Of a stretch of 64,000 bases of DNA, positions 50,687 to 59,236 are shown piece after piece; position 1 is the stretch's first letter; every line of letters starts with the position of its first letter. Origin of the DNA: Palauibacter sp022826685 (GTDB lineage: Bacteria; Gemmatimonadota; Gemmatimonadetes; Palauibacterales; Palauibacteraceae); NCBI RefSeq assembly GCF_965221685.1, contig NZ_OZ244907.1. One strand, 5' to 3'. A program made the position numbers and the translations under genes. The notes under the pieces were generated by a model. It was not told the origin of the DNA. It did not search any database and saw nothing but the letters and a program-made list of their open reading frames with translations.

Positions 50687-52591
50687 ATGCGCATCGTTGC
50701 CGCTGCTTTCGCCGCCGTACTTGCCGGCAGTGTCCTGGCCGCCGGGGCCGGGCCGGCCGTCGCCCAGGAGCGGCCGCGAGGGCTGCTCGATCCGCCCCCG
50801 ATGGACGACAGTCCCGGCATGCGCGTGTACGCCGCCTCGTGCGCGGAGTGCCATTCCGGACAGCGCACGGTGCGGGCCCCCGGCCTCACCACCCTCGGCA
50901 CGATGACGCCCCGGGCGGTCCTCAGTTCGCTGGAGGGCGGCCGCATGCGCCGGCACGGCGAGGATCTCACGGCGGACGAGCGCCGCGCCGTGGCGGAGTG
51001 GCTCACCGGCGAGACGCTGGTCGAGACCCGTCTCCCGTCCTCCGCCTTCTGCACGAGCGCGCCTCGGGCCGAGGGCGTCGTGCACTGGTCCGGCTGGGGT
51101 GGCGGCGGCGGCGAGACGGGCTTCGCGGATGCGGCCCGCGCGGGACTCACGGCTGCGGACCTGCCGAACCTCGAACTCGCCTGGGCCTTCGGCTTCCCGG
51201 ACGTAAGCCAGGTGCGTTCGAAACCGGCGGTGATCGACGACCGGATCATCGTCGGCTCGGCGTTCGGCGAGGTGTATTCCATCGACCTGGAGAGCGGTTG
51301 CGTGCACTGGGTGTTCTCGGGCGACGCCGCCGTGCGCGGAGCGATCGCGATCGGCGACGGCCCCGACGGCGGGCAGTCCGCCTTCTTCGCCGACTTCGCC
51401 ACGAACGTGTACGCGATCGACGCGACGACCGGCGCCCTCCACTGGCGCGCCGCCGCCGGGACCCACGCGGATCACGTCGTCACGGGGAGCGTGGCCGTCC
51501 ACGAGGGCCGCGTCTTCGTCCCCCTCTCGTCGATGGAAATCATCAGCGCCGGAGATCCGACCTACGAATGCTGCACGTCGAGCGGAGGCGTCGCCGCCTT
51601 CTCGGCGGAGACGGGCGAACCGCTATGGGAGTTCCGGACCGTGGCCGAGGAACCGCGACACGCGGGAGAGAACGAGGCCGGGACCCGGCTCTTCGCGCCC
51701 TCCGGGGCGCCCGTGTGGTCGAGCCCGACGGTCGACGTCGCGCGCGGCCTCCTCTACATCGGGACCGGCGAGAACTATACGCGACCGGCGACGGGCGGGA
51801 GCGACGCGATCACCGCGCTCGACATGGAGACGGGCGAGGCCCGCTGGACCTTCCAGGGGCGGGAAGACGACGCCTGGAACATGTCCTGCCTTTCGCCCCG
51901 CTTCCAGAACTGTCCCGCGCCGACGGGGCCGGACCACGACTTCGGGATGGCCCCGATCATCGTCACCGCCGAGGACGGGTCCCAGCTCCTCATCGCCGGG
52001 CAGAAATCCGGCATGGTGTGGGCGCTGGACCCCGACTCGGAAGGCGAACTCGTGTGGGCGCGCCGGGTCGGGCGGGGCAGCTCCCTCGGCGGCATCCACT
52101 GGGGTCTCACGTCCGACGGACGCCGAGCCTACGTGCCGAACGTCGACAACCCGTTCGCCATCATCTCCGACCCGCGGTCCGGCGCCTCCACGCAGATGAA
52201 CGCGGACGATCCGCCCACCCCCGGCGTCTACGCCCTGGAACTCGCCGGCGGGGAAGTCCTCTGGCACGCTCCCCCCGATCCGTCCGTGTGCGCGGGCCGC
52301 GCAGGTTGCATGCCCTTCTTCTCCGCGGCCCCCACCGCGATCGAAGGGGCGGTGCTCGCCGGGAGCCTGGACGGCCACCTGCGCGCCTTTTCCACGGAGG
52401 ACGGCTCGCTGCTCTGGGATGTCGACACCGCGCGCGAGTTCGAGACCGTCAACGGCGTGCCGGGCCGGGGCGGCGCCCTCGACGGACCCGGACCCGTCGT
52501 CGCGCGCGGCTACGTCCTCGTCAACTCGGGATACGACATGTTCAGCCAGATGCCCGGAAACCTTCTTCTCGCCTACCGGCTGCCTCGTTAG
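50687..52591 (+). CDS. Exported quinohemoprotein: cytochrome c domain fused to PQQ beta-propeller (PVA-dehydrogenase-like)
   Basis: The protein has 634 aa with a Sec signal ending at VAQERP. An N-terminal cytochrome c domain carries the heme motif C52-A-E-C55-H56, then an eight-bladed beta-propeller with repeated tryptophan-docking-like blocks (YSIDLESGCVHWVF, YAIDATTGALHWRA, TALDMETGEARWTF, RAFSTEDGSLLWDV). A vicinal Cys-Cys in YECCTSSGG resembles the disulfide of PQQ alcohol dehydrogenases. Heme-first order is that of polyvinyl-alcohol dehydrogenase, rather than of ethanol dehydrogenases with heme at the C-terminus. It would oxidise an alcohol in the periplasm. GGAG 8 nt before ATG. Confidence 0.88.
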   Translation: MRIVAAAFAAVLAGSVLAAGAGPAVAQERPRGLLDPPPMDDSPGMRVYAASCAECHSGQRTVRAPGLTTLGTMTPRAVLSSLEGGRMRRHGEDLTADERRAVAEWLTGETLVETRLPSSAFCTSAPRAEGVVHWSGWGGGGGETGFADAARAGLTAADLPNLELAWAFGFPDVSQVRSKPAVIDDRIIVGSAFGEVYSIDLESGCVHWVFSGDAAVRGAIAIGDGPDGGQSAFFADFATNVYAIDATTGALHWRAAAGTHADHVVTGSVAVHEGRVFVPLSSMEIISAGDPTYECCTSSGGVAAFSAETGEPLWEFRTVAEEPRHAGENEAGTRLFAPSGAPVWSSPTVDVARGLLYIGTGENYTRPATGGSDAITALDMETGEARWTFQGREDDAWNMSCLSPRFQNCPAPTGPDHDFGMAPIIVTAEDGSQLLIAGQKSGMVWALDPDSEGELVWARRVGRGSSLGGIHWGLTSDGRRAYVPNVDNPFAIISDPRSGASTQMNADDPPTPGVYALELAGGEVLWHAPPDPSVCAGRAGCMPFFSAAPTAIEGAVLAGSLDGHLRAFSTEDGSLLWDVDTAREFETVNGVPGRGGALDGPGPVVARGYVLVNSGYDMFSQMPGNLLLAYRLPR

Positions 52592-52619
52592 CAGCCGGGT
52601 CCGCCTCAGGAGGCTCGCG

Positions 52620-54749
52620 ATGCGCGTTCGCTTCTCGTCCCTGCTCTCGTCGGTCGCGGCGGTCGCGGCCTTCACCGTCCACAGCGCCGTCGTACCGGCC
52701 CCGCTCGCCTCGCAGGAAGGCCGGCCGCTCGAACTCGCGGACTACTACCGGTTGAAGGACGCGGGGAGCCCGGCGCTCTCGCCCGATGGGTCGCGCGTGG
52801 CCTACGTCGTGACGTCGGTCCTCGAGGAGGAGAACCGCCGCCATAGCGAGATCCGGCTCGCAAACGCGGACGGCTCCGGGGAGGCGACGCGGGTGACGAG
52901 TCCGAGCTTCAGCGCCTCCTCGCCCCGCTGGACCCCGGACGGCCGCCACCTCGTCTTCACGTCGAACCGGCCGGATCCCGGCGGGTCGGGCTCCGGGAGC
53001 ACGTGGTTCCTCCGCATGGACCGGCCGGCCGGCGAGGCGTTCCGGCTCGAGGGGCTGCGGGGCTCGCCCGTCTTCAGCCCGGACGGCCGCTGGATCGCCT
53101 TCACCCGGCCCACGCCTCCCCCATCGCCCCCGGAGCCCGTCTGGGAATCCGACTTCGAGCGCCGCACGGTGGAGCGGTTCGACGGACGCGAGTACGACTG
53201 GATGAACTATCGCTTCGACCGGCGGGGCTACCTGCCGGACCCGCGCGATCCGAACGCGACGCCTCCCCGCGAGGTGTACCTCCTGCCGGCCGAGGGGGGA
53301 GAAGCGCGGCAGCTCACGGGACTCGGCTTCGACGCCTCCGGGCTCGCATGGAGTCCCGATGGCCGGCGGCTCGCGTTCACCGCGGACGCGCACCAGCGCG
53401 ATGAGCACTCGTACGAGCGGTCGGATCTGTGGGTCGTCGACCTCGACGGCGACGTGAACCGGCTCACGGACGACGGATACAACTACTCCTCCCCCGCCTG
53501 GTCCGCCGACGGCGCGCGGCTCGTCGTCCGAGGCAACGAAGGCCTCGACATCGTCATCGCGGAAGCGCGCGACCGCGGGGCGCCGAACGACCTGTTCGTG
53601 TTCGACGCGGAGAACGGGGCGCGGCTCCGCAACCTCACCGCGGATTGGGATCTCATCCCCGGCGGACCCACCGTGAGCGCGGACGGCGGGTACGTCTACT
53701 TCTCCGCCGGAATTCGCGGCAACACGCATCTCTTCCGCGTCGCCGAGGGAGGTGGGGCGGTCGAGCAGGTGACGGCGGGGGACCGCCGGCTCGGGAGCTT
53801 CTCCTTTTCGGAGGACTTCTCGCGGGTCGCGTTCCGGGCCACGGCACCGACGGAACCGGGCGACGTCTGGGTCGCGGACGTGGGGGCCGACGCGGACGAC
53901 GAAGTGCGGCTGAGCGAGGTGAATCGCGACCTGCTCGCCGAGATCGAACTGTCCAGCCCGGAACGGCTCTCGTTCCGGAGTCCCGATGGGACGGAGGTCG
54001 AAGGCTGGATGCTCCCGGGGCGCGGCTACGCCCCCGGGCAGGGCGGATTCCCGATGGTCCTCCAGATGCACGGCGGACCGCACGGCGCCTACGGAAACAC
54101 CTTCTCGTTCGACCAGCAGCTCCTGGCGGGACAGGGCTACATGGTCCTGTTCACGAACCCGCGGGCCTCGACGGGATACGGCGAGGATTTCCGCTGGGGG
54201 ACGTGGGGCGGCTGGGGCTTCAACGACTACGACGACGTGATGGCGGGCGTCGACCACGCGATCGAACGCTACGAGATCGACACCGCGCGCATGGGCGTGA
54301 CCGGCTACTCCTACGGGGGATATCTCACGAACTGGGTCATCACGCAGACGGACCGCTTCGCGGCCGCAGTCGCGGGGGCTTCGATCTCGAACTGGGTGAG
54401 CGACTACGCGGTGGCAGATATCCCGCGCACGAAGGAGAGCGAGTTCTATGGCCCGCCGTGGGAGGAGCGAGGCCTGGAGAACCTGCTGCGTTCCTCCCCC
54501 ATCATCCACGCGAAGGGCGTGACCACGCCGACCCTCTTCGTCCACGGGGAATCGGACCACCGGGTGCCGATCGAGGAGGCCGAGCAGATGTACGTGGCGC
54601 TCCGAAAGCAGCAGGTGCCCGCGAAGTTCGTGCGCTACCCCGACTCCTACCACGGAGGATGGACCCCGTGGCGCATGGTGCACCGGATGTGGGTGCAGCT
54701 CGAATGGTGGGAGCAGTGGCTCCGTTCCTCCGCGACCTCCGATCAATGA
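52620..54749 (+). CDS. Exported S9-family prolyl oligopeptidase-like peptidase
   Basis: The protein has 709 aa with a signal peptide ending at PLASQEG. The N-terminal beta-propeller has TolB-like repeats (SPALSPDGSRVAYV, SPRWTPDGRHLVFTS, GLAWSPDGRRLAFTA), and the C-terminal alpha/beta-hydrolase has Ser564 in GYSYGG, Asp in HGESDHRVP and His in DSYHGGW. This is the S9C acylaminoacyl/dipeptidyl-peptidase group that processes short peptides. The stop overlaps the GGT-like gene start (ATGA), and that gene in turn overlaps the amidohydrolase gene. Confidence 0.93.
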   Translation: MRVRFSSLLSSVAAVAAFTVHSAVVPAPLASQEGRPLELADYYRLKDAGSPALSPDGSRVAYVVTSVLEEENRRHSEIRLANADGSGEATRVTSPSFSASSPRWTPDGRHLVFTSNRPDPGGSGSGSTWFLRMDRPAGEAFRLEGLRGSPVFSPDGRWIAFTRPTPPPSPPEPVWESDFERRTVERFDGREYDWMNYRFDRRGYLPDPRDPNATPPREVYLLPAEGGEARQLTGLGFDASGLAWSPDGRRLAFTADAHQRDEHSYERSDLWVVDLDGDVNRLTDDGYNYSSPAWSADGARLVVRGNEGLDIVIAEARDRGAPNDLFVFDAENGARLRNLTADWDLIPGGPTVSADGGYVYFSAGIRGNTHLFRVAEGGGAVEQVTAGDRRLGSFSFSEDFSRVAFRATAPTEPGDVWVADVGADADDEVRLSEVNRDLLAEIELSSPERLSFRSPDGTEVEGWMLPGRGYAPGQGGFPMVLQMHGGPHGAYGNTFSFDQQLLAGQGYMVLFTNPRASTGYGEDFRWGTWGGWGFNDYDDVMAGVDHAIERYEIDTARMGVTGYSYGGYLTNWVITQTDRFAAAVAGASISNWVSDYAVADIPRTKESEFYGPPWEERGLENLLRSSPIIHAKGVTTPTLFVHGESDHRVPIEEAEQMYVALRKQQVPAKFVRYPDSYHGGWTPWRMVHRMWVQLEWWEQWLRSSATSDQ

Positions 54750-56557
54750 ACCCGGCCGCAAGCCGCTCCGGAGGCCGCTCCGAAGACCGATCCCTGCGCG
54801 GTCGCCCCCTGGCGTGCCTCGCCTCCGTCCTCGTGCTGGCGGCGTGCCAGGCGGAGACGGATCTGTCGCCGGAGCGCTGGGCCGCCGACTACGAGCGGTT
54901 CATGGAGGCGCAACTCGTCGACCGGACGGAAGCCGGCGTCGCGACGGGGGAGAACGGAGCGGTCACCGTCGCCTACAACGGGCTCGCGGCGCGTGCCGGA
55001 CTGGAGGCGCTGAAACAGGGAGGGAACGCGATCGACGCGGCGATGACGACCTCGCTCATGCAGGTCGCGCTCACCGCAGGGGCGCCGATCAGCTACTTCG
55101 GCATCATGTCGCTCGTGTACTACGAGGCGGGAACGGATCGCGTCCACACGATGAACGCCGAGTGGAACACGGTGCTCGGCGAGGGTGATCCGGCGAACAT
55201 CCCCGGCGGAATCGACCTCTCCTCTCCCGACGGGATGTACGGCACCGAGGTGAGCGGGCGGACCGCGCTCGTCGGCGGGTTCATGAAGGGTGTCGGGGCC
55301 GCGCACGAGCGGTTCGGGCGGCTCCCGTGGGCGGAGATCTTCAAGCCTTCGATCCACGTCGCAGAGCAGGGCTTTCCGATCTCGAAGAAGGTGGAGGGCT
55401 ACTGGGAGGGGCGCGCGGCCGATCTCGCCCGGCTTCCCGAGACGAAGGCGACCTTCCTGAAGGAGGACGGCTCGGCGTACGTCGAGGGGGATGTGCTGCG
55501 CCAGCCCGCGCTGGCCGTGACGCTGCGTGCGGTGGCCGAGCGGGGGACCGACTACATGTACGGCGGCCCGTGGGCCGGGAAGGCGGCGGCCGCGATCCAG
55601 GCCGACGGGGGCCGGATGACGGTCGAAGACCTCGCGGCCTACGAGGTCATCTGGGACGAGCCGCTCGTGGCGGGCCTGGGAGACGGCTGGGAGCTGTACA
55701 CGAACCCTCCGCCGAACGCGGGCGGGGTGGCGATGATCGAAGCGCAGCGGCTCGCGGCGGCTTCCGGGCTGCTCGACGCGGGCCACTGGACGGAATCGCC
55801 GGAGGCCCTGCGGACCGCGCTCGACGTGACCCGCGCCTCGCTGCTCGACTTCCTCCCGCCGGAAATGGCCGCGTCGCTCGCCGGCGGCGAGTTCACCCCG
55901 GAGGCGCGCGTCACGCCGGACCACGCCGACCGGCTCTGGAACGTCATCCGGACCGGGCTGCCCTTCGGCAACTGGGCGCCGCGCGGCCCCGGCCACTCCG
56001 ATGACGTCGTCGCGATCGACGCCGAGGGCAACATCGCCGCGATCACGCACAGCATCAACGCGGTCCTCTGGGGCAAGACCGCGATCGTCGTGGACGGGAT
56101 CACGATCGGGGATCCGGCTTCCTTCCAGCAGGCGCAGATCGCCCGCCTCGAACCGGGGTCGCGGCTCCCGGCGCCGACCCAGACCGGGATTCTGTTCCGG
56201 GACGGGCAGCCCGTGCTCGGCTTCGCCTCGATGGGGTCCGGCCTCCACCAGCGGACCTTCCAGGGATTGCTGAATTTTATGCACTTTGGGATGGCGGTGG
56301 ACGAGGCGATCGACACACCCGACTTCTTCCTCCCGACTACCGATCCGGCGACGGGCCTGATGACCTTCCGGGTGCCGGGCGGGAAGTTCCCGCGCGAGGT
56401 TCTCGACGGGACGGGTTACGCGTATGAGGAGATCTTCCCGATGGAAGCCCGTTTCGGCGGCGAGGGCCTGTGGGTCGCGATCTCGCGGGATCCGGAGACG
56501 GGCGAACTGCGCGCCGCCTCCCACAACCGCAACAACAGCGCCGCGGTGGCGTTTTGA
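54746..56557 (+). CDS. Gamma-glutamyltransferase-family lipoprotein, nucleophile Thr replaced by Ser
   Basis: The protein has 603 aa with lipobox LVLAACQ. The Ntn-hydrolase GGT fold is clear: GLEALKQGGNAIDAAMTTSL, MYGTEVSGRTALVGGFMKGV, PPPNAGGVAMIEA, and MGSGLHQRTFQGLLNFM. In active GGTs, autocleavage occurs before a Thr (TTH or GDT block ahead of VDxDGN). Here the equivalent stretch is GHSDDVVAIDAEGN with Ser418 at the nucleophile position. Ser can act as an Ntn nucleophile, so activity may be kept. Substrates could be gamma-glutamyl compounds. It is coupled to the S9 peptidase upstream. Confidence 0.87.
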   Translation: MNPAASRSGGRSEDRSLRGRPLACLASVLVLAACQAETDLSPERWAADYERFMEAQLVDRTEAGVATGENGAVTVAYNGLAARAGLEALKQGGNAIDAAMTTSLMQVALTAGAPISYFGIMSLVYYEAGTDRVHTMNAEWNTVLGEGDPANIPGGIDLSSPDGMYGTEVSGRTALVGGFMKGVGAAHERFGRLPWAEIFKPSIHVAEQGFPISKKVEGYWEGRAADLARLPETKATFLKEDGSAYVEGDVLRQPALAVTLRAVAERGTDYMYGGPWAGKAAAAIQADGGRMTVEDLAAYEVIWDEPLVAGLGDGWELYTNPPPNAGGVAMIEAQRLAAASGLLDAGHWTESPEALRTALDVTRASLLDFLPPEMAASLAGGEFTPEARVTPDHADRLWNVIRTGLPFGNWAPRGPGHSDDVVAIDAEGNIAAITHSINAVLWGKTAIVVDGITIGDPASFQQAQIARLEPGSRLPAPTQTGILFRDGQPVLGFASMGSGLHQRTFQGLLNFMHFGMAVDEAIDTPDFFLPTTDPATGLMTFRVPGGKFPREVLDGTGYAYEEIFPMEARFGGEGLWVAISRDPETGELRAASHNRNNSAAVAF

Positions 56558-57741
56558 GCCGGCCGGGCGCGCTCGCGGCGGCCCTGCTCCTGGCGGCCTG
56601 CGCGACGGGGCGCGGTCCGGGAGCGATGCCGTCGGCGGCGGTCGCAGCGCCGCCTGCCGCGCCCACCGCTCCATCCCCCGCCGTCGCCGCGACCTCTTCC
56701 GCCGAGACGGGCGCCCCGGTTCGGGCGACGACTGCGGGCACGGCGTCCGGAACGGCGCTCTTCAACGATTCCCACTTTCATCTCCTGAACTACGTCCAGC
56801 GCGGCCCGACGGCGCGGGAGTTCCTGGACATGACCGACGGGCGGGTGGGGCGGGTGGCCATGTTCGGCATCCCGCTGCAGCAGAAGTGGGACTACTTCCT
56901 GTCGGGAGACCGGGCGCCGGACTACTACCTGCGGTCGAACGCGGACCTGTACTACTACTCGTTCGTGGACGCGGTCATCGCCCGCGAGTACCTGTCGCTT
57001 CCCGAGGCGGAGCGCGGCCGGATCGATCCGATGATCACGGGCTTCAACCCTACGGACATGTACTCCGCGGACCACATCGAGCGCGTCCTGCTCACCTTCC
57101 CCGGCGTGTTCGCGGGCATCGGCGAGTTCAGCATCCACAAGGAGTTCGTGTCGTCGAAGGTGTCCGGCCACGCGGCGAGCCTCCGCAACCCCGCCCTGGA
57201 CCGCATCCTCGACACCGCCGCGGAGATCGGGCTCGTCGTCATCCTCCACTGCGACATCGACAACGTTCGCCCGGGCGATCCGCCGGACTTCGCCGCCGAG
57301 TTGCTGGAGTTGTTCGCGGATCATCCGGACGCGACGATCATCTGGGCGCACACCGGCCTCGGCCGCTTCATCGCCCCCGCCGAGGGGCATGTCGCCGGCC
57401 TCGACCGCATGCTCGCCGATCCCCGCTACGACCACATCGCCCTCGACATCTCGTGGGACGAAGTGGCGAAGTACGTGATCCACGACGACGCGACCCTCGA
57501 AGCGTGGACCACGCTCATTGAACGCCATCCGACGCGGTTCCTCTTCGGCACCGATGCCGTGGCCCCCGCCAACTGGGGGGGCTACGTGGCCAACTACACG
57601 GTGTACCAGCCGCTGTGGGAACGCCTCGACCCCGCGGCCCGAGCCCAGGTCGAACGGCTCAACTACGAGCGCATCTTCGACGCCGCGATCCCCCGCGTCC
57701 GCGCCTGGGAAGAGCGCCGACTCACTGGCGGCACCCACTGA
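56554..57741 (+). CDS. Amidohydrolase-family (TIM-barrel) lipoprotein
   Basis: The protein has 395 aa from a TTG that overlaps the GGT-like stop (TTGA). Lipobox ALLLAACATG, then an Ala/Pro-rich linker of about 50 residues. The metal site of amidohydro-rel (COG2159-like) enzymes is visible: SHFHLLN (HxH), a GIGEFSIHKE Glu, VILHCDIDN, IWAHTGLGR and LFGTDAVAP. A hydrolase or decarboxylase acting outside the cytoplasm is probable; substrate unknown. Last gene of the S9 - GGT - amidohydrolase coupled set. Confidence 0.85.
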   Translation: MSRPGALAAALLLAACATGRGPGAMPSAAVAAPPAAPTAPSPAVAATSSAETGAPVRATTAGTASGTALFNDSHFHLLNYVQRGPTAREFLDMTDGRVGRVAMFGIPLQQKWDYFLSGDRAPDYYLRSNADLYYYSFVDAVIAREYLSLPEAERGRIDPMITGFNPTDMYSADHIERVLLTFPGVFAGIGEFSIHKEFVSSKVSGHAASLRNPALDRILDTAAEIGLVVILHCDIDNVRPGDPPDFAAELLELFADHPDATIIWAHTGLGRFIAPAEGHVAGLDRMLADPRYDHIALDISWDEVAKYVIHDDATLEAWTTLIERHPTRFLFGTDAVAPANWGGYVANYTVYQPLWERLDPAARAQVERLNYERIFDAAIPRVRAWEERRLTGGTH

Positions 57742-57774
57742 CACCTTGACTGGTGGCGCTGTAAGAGTTCGATT

Positions 57775-57793
57775 TCGGAATCGCTAATTCCGA
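57775..57793. promoter_or_regulatory. Inverted repeat upstream of second DUF4143 ATPase, probable operator
   Basis: TCGGAAT and ATTCCGA are perfect 7-bp arms around a 5-nt centre, flanked by CGATTT direct repeats (57770 and 57791), 13 nt before the ATG. A weak promoter (TTGACT at 57746 with a poor -10 at 57769) would place the palindrome over the transcription start. The arrangement parallels that of the first DUF4143 ATPase at 5.4 kb, with a different sequence. Confidence 0.5.
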
Positions 57794-57806
57794 TTTGCGA
57801 CGCAAA

Positions 57807-58964
57807 ATGGAACTTGTACGTCGATTTTTCGAGATTCCGAAGCAGAGCTTCTTCCTGTTCGGTCCGCGTGGCACCGGCAAATCCACCTGGCTGCGGGAAC
57901 GGCTGCCAGGCGCGCTGTACCTGGACCTCCTCGAACCCGCCCTGCGCCGCCGGCTGAGCGCCCGGCCCGAGCGGCTCCGGGAAGCCCTTGCGGGCGCCCC
58001 CGGCAGCGCAAACGTCGTCATCGATGAGATCCAGCAGGTGCCGGAACTGCTCACCGTTGTCCACGCCCGCCTGGAAGAGCCATCGCCTCCGCGCTTCGCG
58101 CTCACAGGATCCAGCGCCCGAAAGCTCCGTCGGGGTGGCGTGGATCTGTTGGGTGGCCGGGCCCTGCACCGGACGCTGCATCCCTTCATGGCGTCCGAAC
58201 TACCCGATTTCAACCTGGAACAGGCGTTGACCCTCGGGCTCCTGCCCCTCGTTCTCGCTGCGAAAGACCCGGCGGGCGTGCTGGACGCCTACGCGAGCCT
58301 GTATCTCGAGCAGGAAGTCCGGGCCGAGGGTCTGACCCGGAACGTCGGGCAGTTCGCGCGGTTTCTGGAAGCCGTCAGTTTCTCGCACACTTCACAACTC
58401 AACGTGGCGGCCGTGGCCCGCGAGTGTGAAGTCGAACGCAAGGTGGTGTCGTCCTACATCGGCATTCTCGAGGACCTGCTCCTCTCGTTCCGGCTTCCGG
58501 TGTTTCGGAAGCGGGCCAAACGCGCGACTGTAGTGCGGGACAAGTTCTACCTGTTCGATGCGGGCGTCTTCCGGTCGCTGCGGCCCCGGGGTCCTCTCGA
58601 CCGGCCCGAGGAGATCGACGGACAGGCGCTCGAAGGTCTCGTCGCCCAGCATTTGCGTGCGTGGGAAGCCTACTCCGGATTCGACGTCCGCATCTACTAT
58701 TGGCGGACGCGGGGTGGGTCCGAGGTCGACTTCATCGTTTACGGAGACACGGGATTGCAGGCGTTCGAGGTGAAGAACACCAGTCGGGTGGACCCATCGG
58801 ACCTGAGGGCGCTGAAGACCTTCCGAAAGGACTATCCGGAGGCTGAGGCGGCCCTGCTCTACCGGGGCGACGAACGCCTCCGCGTCGGCGAGGTCTGGTG
58901 CCTGCCGGTCCGTGATTTCCTTCGTAATCTCGTCCCGAACCAAGGGCTGCTAGGGTGGTTATGA
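57807..58964 (+). CDS. AAA_14/DUF4143 family ATPase (second member)
   Basis: The protein has 385 aa: Walker A GPRGTGKST in SFFLFGPRGTGKSTWL, Walker B NVVIDEIQQVP, sensor FALTGSSAR, a winged-helix region, and a DUF4143 C-terminus with GGSEVDFIVYG...AFEVKN (PD-(D/E)xK-like). ATG at 57807 is chosen; a TTG at 57795 lies inside the palindrome. Cellular role unknown. The stop overlaps the cory-CC-star gene (ATGA), followed by an ArsA/Get3-like ATPase. This contact may be functional or may reflect insertion of a mobile ATPase gene upstream of a resident pair. Confidence 0.9.
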   Translation: MELVRRFFEIPKQSFFLFGPRGTGKSTWLRERLPGALYLDLLEPALRRRLSARPERLREALAGAPGSANVVIDEIQQVPELLTVVHARLEEPSPPRFALTGSSARKLRRGGVDLLGGRALHRTLHPFMASELPDFNLEQALTLGLLPLVLAAKDPAGVLDAYASLYLEQEVRAEGLTRNVGQFARFLEAVSFSHTSQLNVAAVARECEVERKVVSSYIGILEDLLLSFRLPVFRKRAKRATVVRDKFYLFDAGVFRSLRPRGPLDRPEEIDGQALEGLVAQHLRAWEAYSGFDVRIYYWRTRGGSEVDFIVYGDTGLQAFEVKNTSRVDPSDLRALKTFRKDYPEAEAALLYRGDERLRVGEVWCLPVRDFLRNLVPNQGLLGWL

Positions 58965-59236
58965 AGACAGAGGTCCGCTGGCGCCGCTGGCTGCGGGAAG
59001 CGCGCGACGTGTACGAGGGGCTGTACATCGCCCCCTACCGCGCGACGATCCACCGCGAGTACCTGCGGCAGCACGACGCGTTCATGCTCATGGGTTTCTC
59101 GGATCTCCTCGGCGTCCCCAACCCGGTCCAGTTCTACATGCTCGAACTCTATCCGTCGCTCATCGAGGAGTTTCACGAGTGGCACGTCCGGGTCGGGATG
59201 GAGCGCGGACCCGAGGGCGGCTTCCGCTGTTGCTGA
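58961..59236 (+). CDS. Cory-CC-star protein
   Basis: The protein has 91 aa, with an N-terminal Arg/Trp-rich part (RWRRWLREARDVYEGLYIAP), a central IHREYLRQHDAFMLMGFSDLLGVPNP and a C-terminus ending GGFRCC. The two terminal cysteines directly before the stop are the hallmark of the small family known as cory-CC-star, which I recall as a neighbour of ArsA/Get3-like ATPases; the gene directly downstream is such an ATPase. A role as client or adaptor with its Cys pair is inference. The ATG overlaps the DUF4143 ATPase stop. Confidence 0.8.
   Translation: MKTEVRWRRWLREARDVYEGLYIAPYRATIHREYLRQHDAFMLMGFSDLLGVPNPVQFYMLELYPSLIEEFHEWHVRVGMERGPEGGFRCC

Noticed and set aside
53429..54745. Large N-terminal extension in frame with the GGT-like gene
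   Set aside because: The extension is out-of-frame reading of the S9 gene (Arg-rich). The lipobox after ATG 54746 and the ATGA overlap define the true start.
52542..54761. 739-codon minus-strand frame opposite the S9 peptidase
   Set aside because: The catalytic triad and propeller repeats of S9 lie on the plus strand; the opposite frame is biased, motif-free sequence.
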